Origin: JBGCEZ01 sp045106735
GTDB taxonomy: Bacteria; Planctomycetota; Phycisphaerae; Phycisphaerales; SM1A02
Direction of reading: 5' to 3'
DNA length: 41,688 nucleotides
NCBI GenBank assembly: GCA_045106735.1
Contig: JBGCEZ010000037.1
Coordinates: forward strand, 1-41,688
How positions within the stretch are numbered: position 1 is the first letter of the stretch; each line of letters opens with the position of its first letter. This document shows positions 41,486 through 41,688 of the stretch, one piece after another. A program made the position numbers and the translations under genes. A model generated the notes under the pieces. The model had not been told where the DNA came from. It did not search any database and saw only the letters and a program-made list of their open reading frames with translations.

Positions 41486-41688
41486 CTACTCCGGCGGATT
41501 CGTCATCATCACCGCTTCGATGCATGGAGCAGCGATCACCGGATCCCAATTCGCCTTTCGAAGGCAGTCGAGCACGGAGTTGGCGTCGGGCGAAGTGCCA
41601 ACATCGCGCAACGACGACCCGACGACCAGCAGATCGCCAGCGATCGCCACGGCAAACCCGAATCTCGCACCGTTGTCAATGGCGTCGT
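41486..41688 (-). CDS. FG-GAP repeat protein, partial (C-terminal end)
   Basis: An open frame enters from the right edge on the minus strand and ends at the TAG at 41486-41488. It reads DNGARFGFAVAIAGDLLVVGSS and ends in AVMMTNPPE. The FGFAVAIAGDLLVVG segment is a typical FG-GAP repeat blade (FGxSVAhxGDxhVVG), found in secreted beta-propeller proteins. The remainder and any signal peptide lie outside the window. The tail after the repeat lacks the expected further blade, so this may be the natural C-terminus or a truncated one. Confidence 0.6.
   Translation of the reverse strand, partial: DAIDNGARFGFAVAIAGDLLVVGSSLRDVGTSPDANSVLDCLRKANWDPVIAAPCIEAVMMTNPPE

Overview
The window is about 41.7 kb of very GC-rich bacterial chromosome, nearly gap-free, with single-copy housekeeping genes and no phage, transposon or CRISPR sequence. 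The best guess for the source is a planctomycete, probably of the Phycisphaerae type. This is inferred from three things: a secreted protein ending in a PEP-CTERM-like tail of the VPAP...RRRRG type (34956-35675), a GlmU-like bifunctional protein of the alternative family, and several zinc-ribbon multi-pass membrane proteins. No rRNA or species marker is present, so the assignment is not proven.

Left part (1-10.6 kb): ribosomal protein S18 lies on the minus strand with its own terminator. A plus-strand series follows: a class I glutamine-amidotransferase-fold hydrolase, phosphoglycerate kinase, a secreted thioredoxin-fold protein without active-site cysteines, ribulose-phosphate 3-epimerase, a phosphoglycerate-mutase-like protein whose catalytic His is a Cys, AccD, apolipoprotein N-acyltransferase (overlapping accD) and a HEAT-repeat lipoprotein. 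An orphan terminator at 958-1018 suggests an unannotated transcript before the hydrolase.

Middle part (10.6-25.3 kb): a two-gene unit with a good promoter and a clear terminator encodes a membrane-anchored coiled-coil protein and a 59-residue membrane protein. It precedes mreB-mreC-mreD, an alternative GlmU-like protein, a large membrane protein with a beta-helix-like half, DNA polymerase I, an exported alpha/beta hydrolase and tRNA-Asp with promoter and terminator. Cell shape, envelope precursor supply and lipoprotein maturation genes therefore sit close together.

Right part (25.4-41.7 kb): a family 2 glycosyltransferase, a small exported unknown, a histidine kinase/response regulator pair, and two tandem paralogous zinc-ribbon membrane proteins divergent from a GluR0-like ligand-gated potassium channel. 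Then come a PEP-CTERM-like protein, a 1386-residue secreted fusion of an M14 carboxypeptidase with an S9 dipeptidyl-peptidase, another zinc-ribbon membrane protein, a sulfatase-tail remnant and the C-terminal end of an FG-GAP repeat protein cut by the window edge.

Two themes recur. Short tandem repeats fill many intergenic gaps, and low-complexity insertions interrupt otherwise ordinary enzymes (Lnt, PolA, the alpha/beta hydrolase, the peptidase fusion). The most unusual proteins are the M14-S9 fusion, the receptor-channel, the Cys-for-His mutase-like protein and the coiled-coil/small-protein pair.
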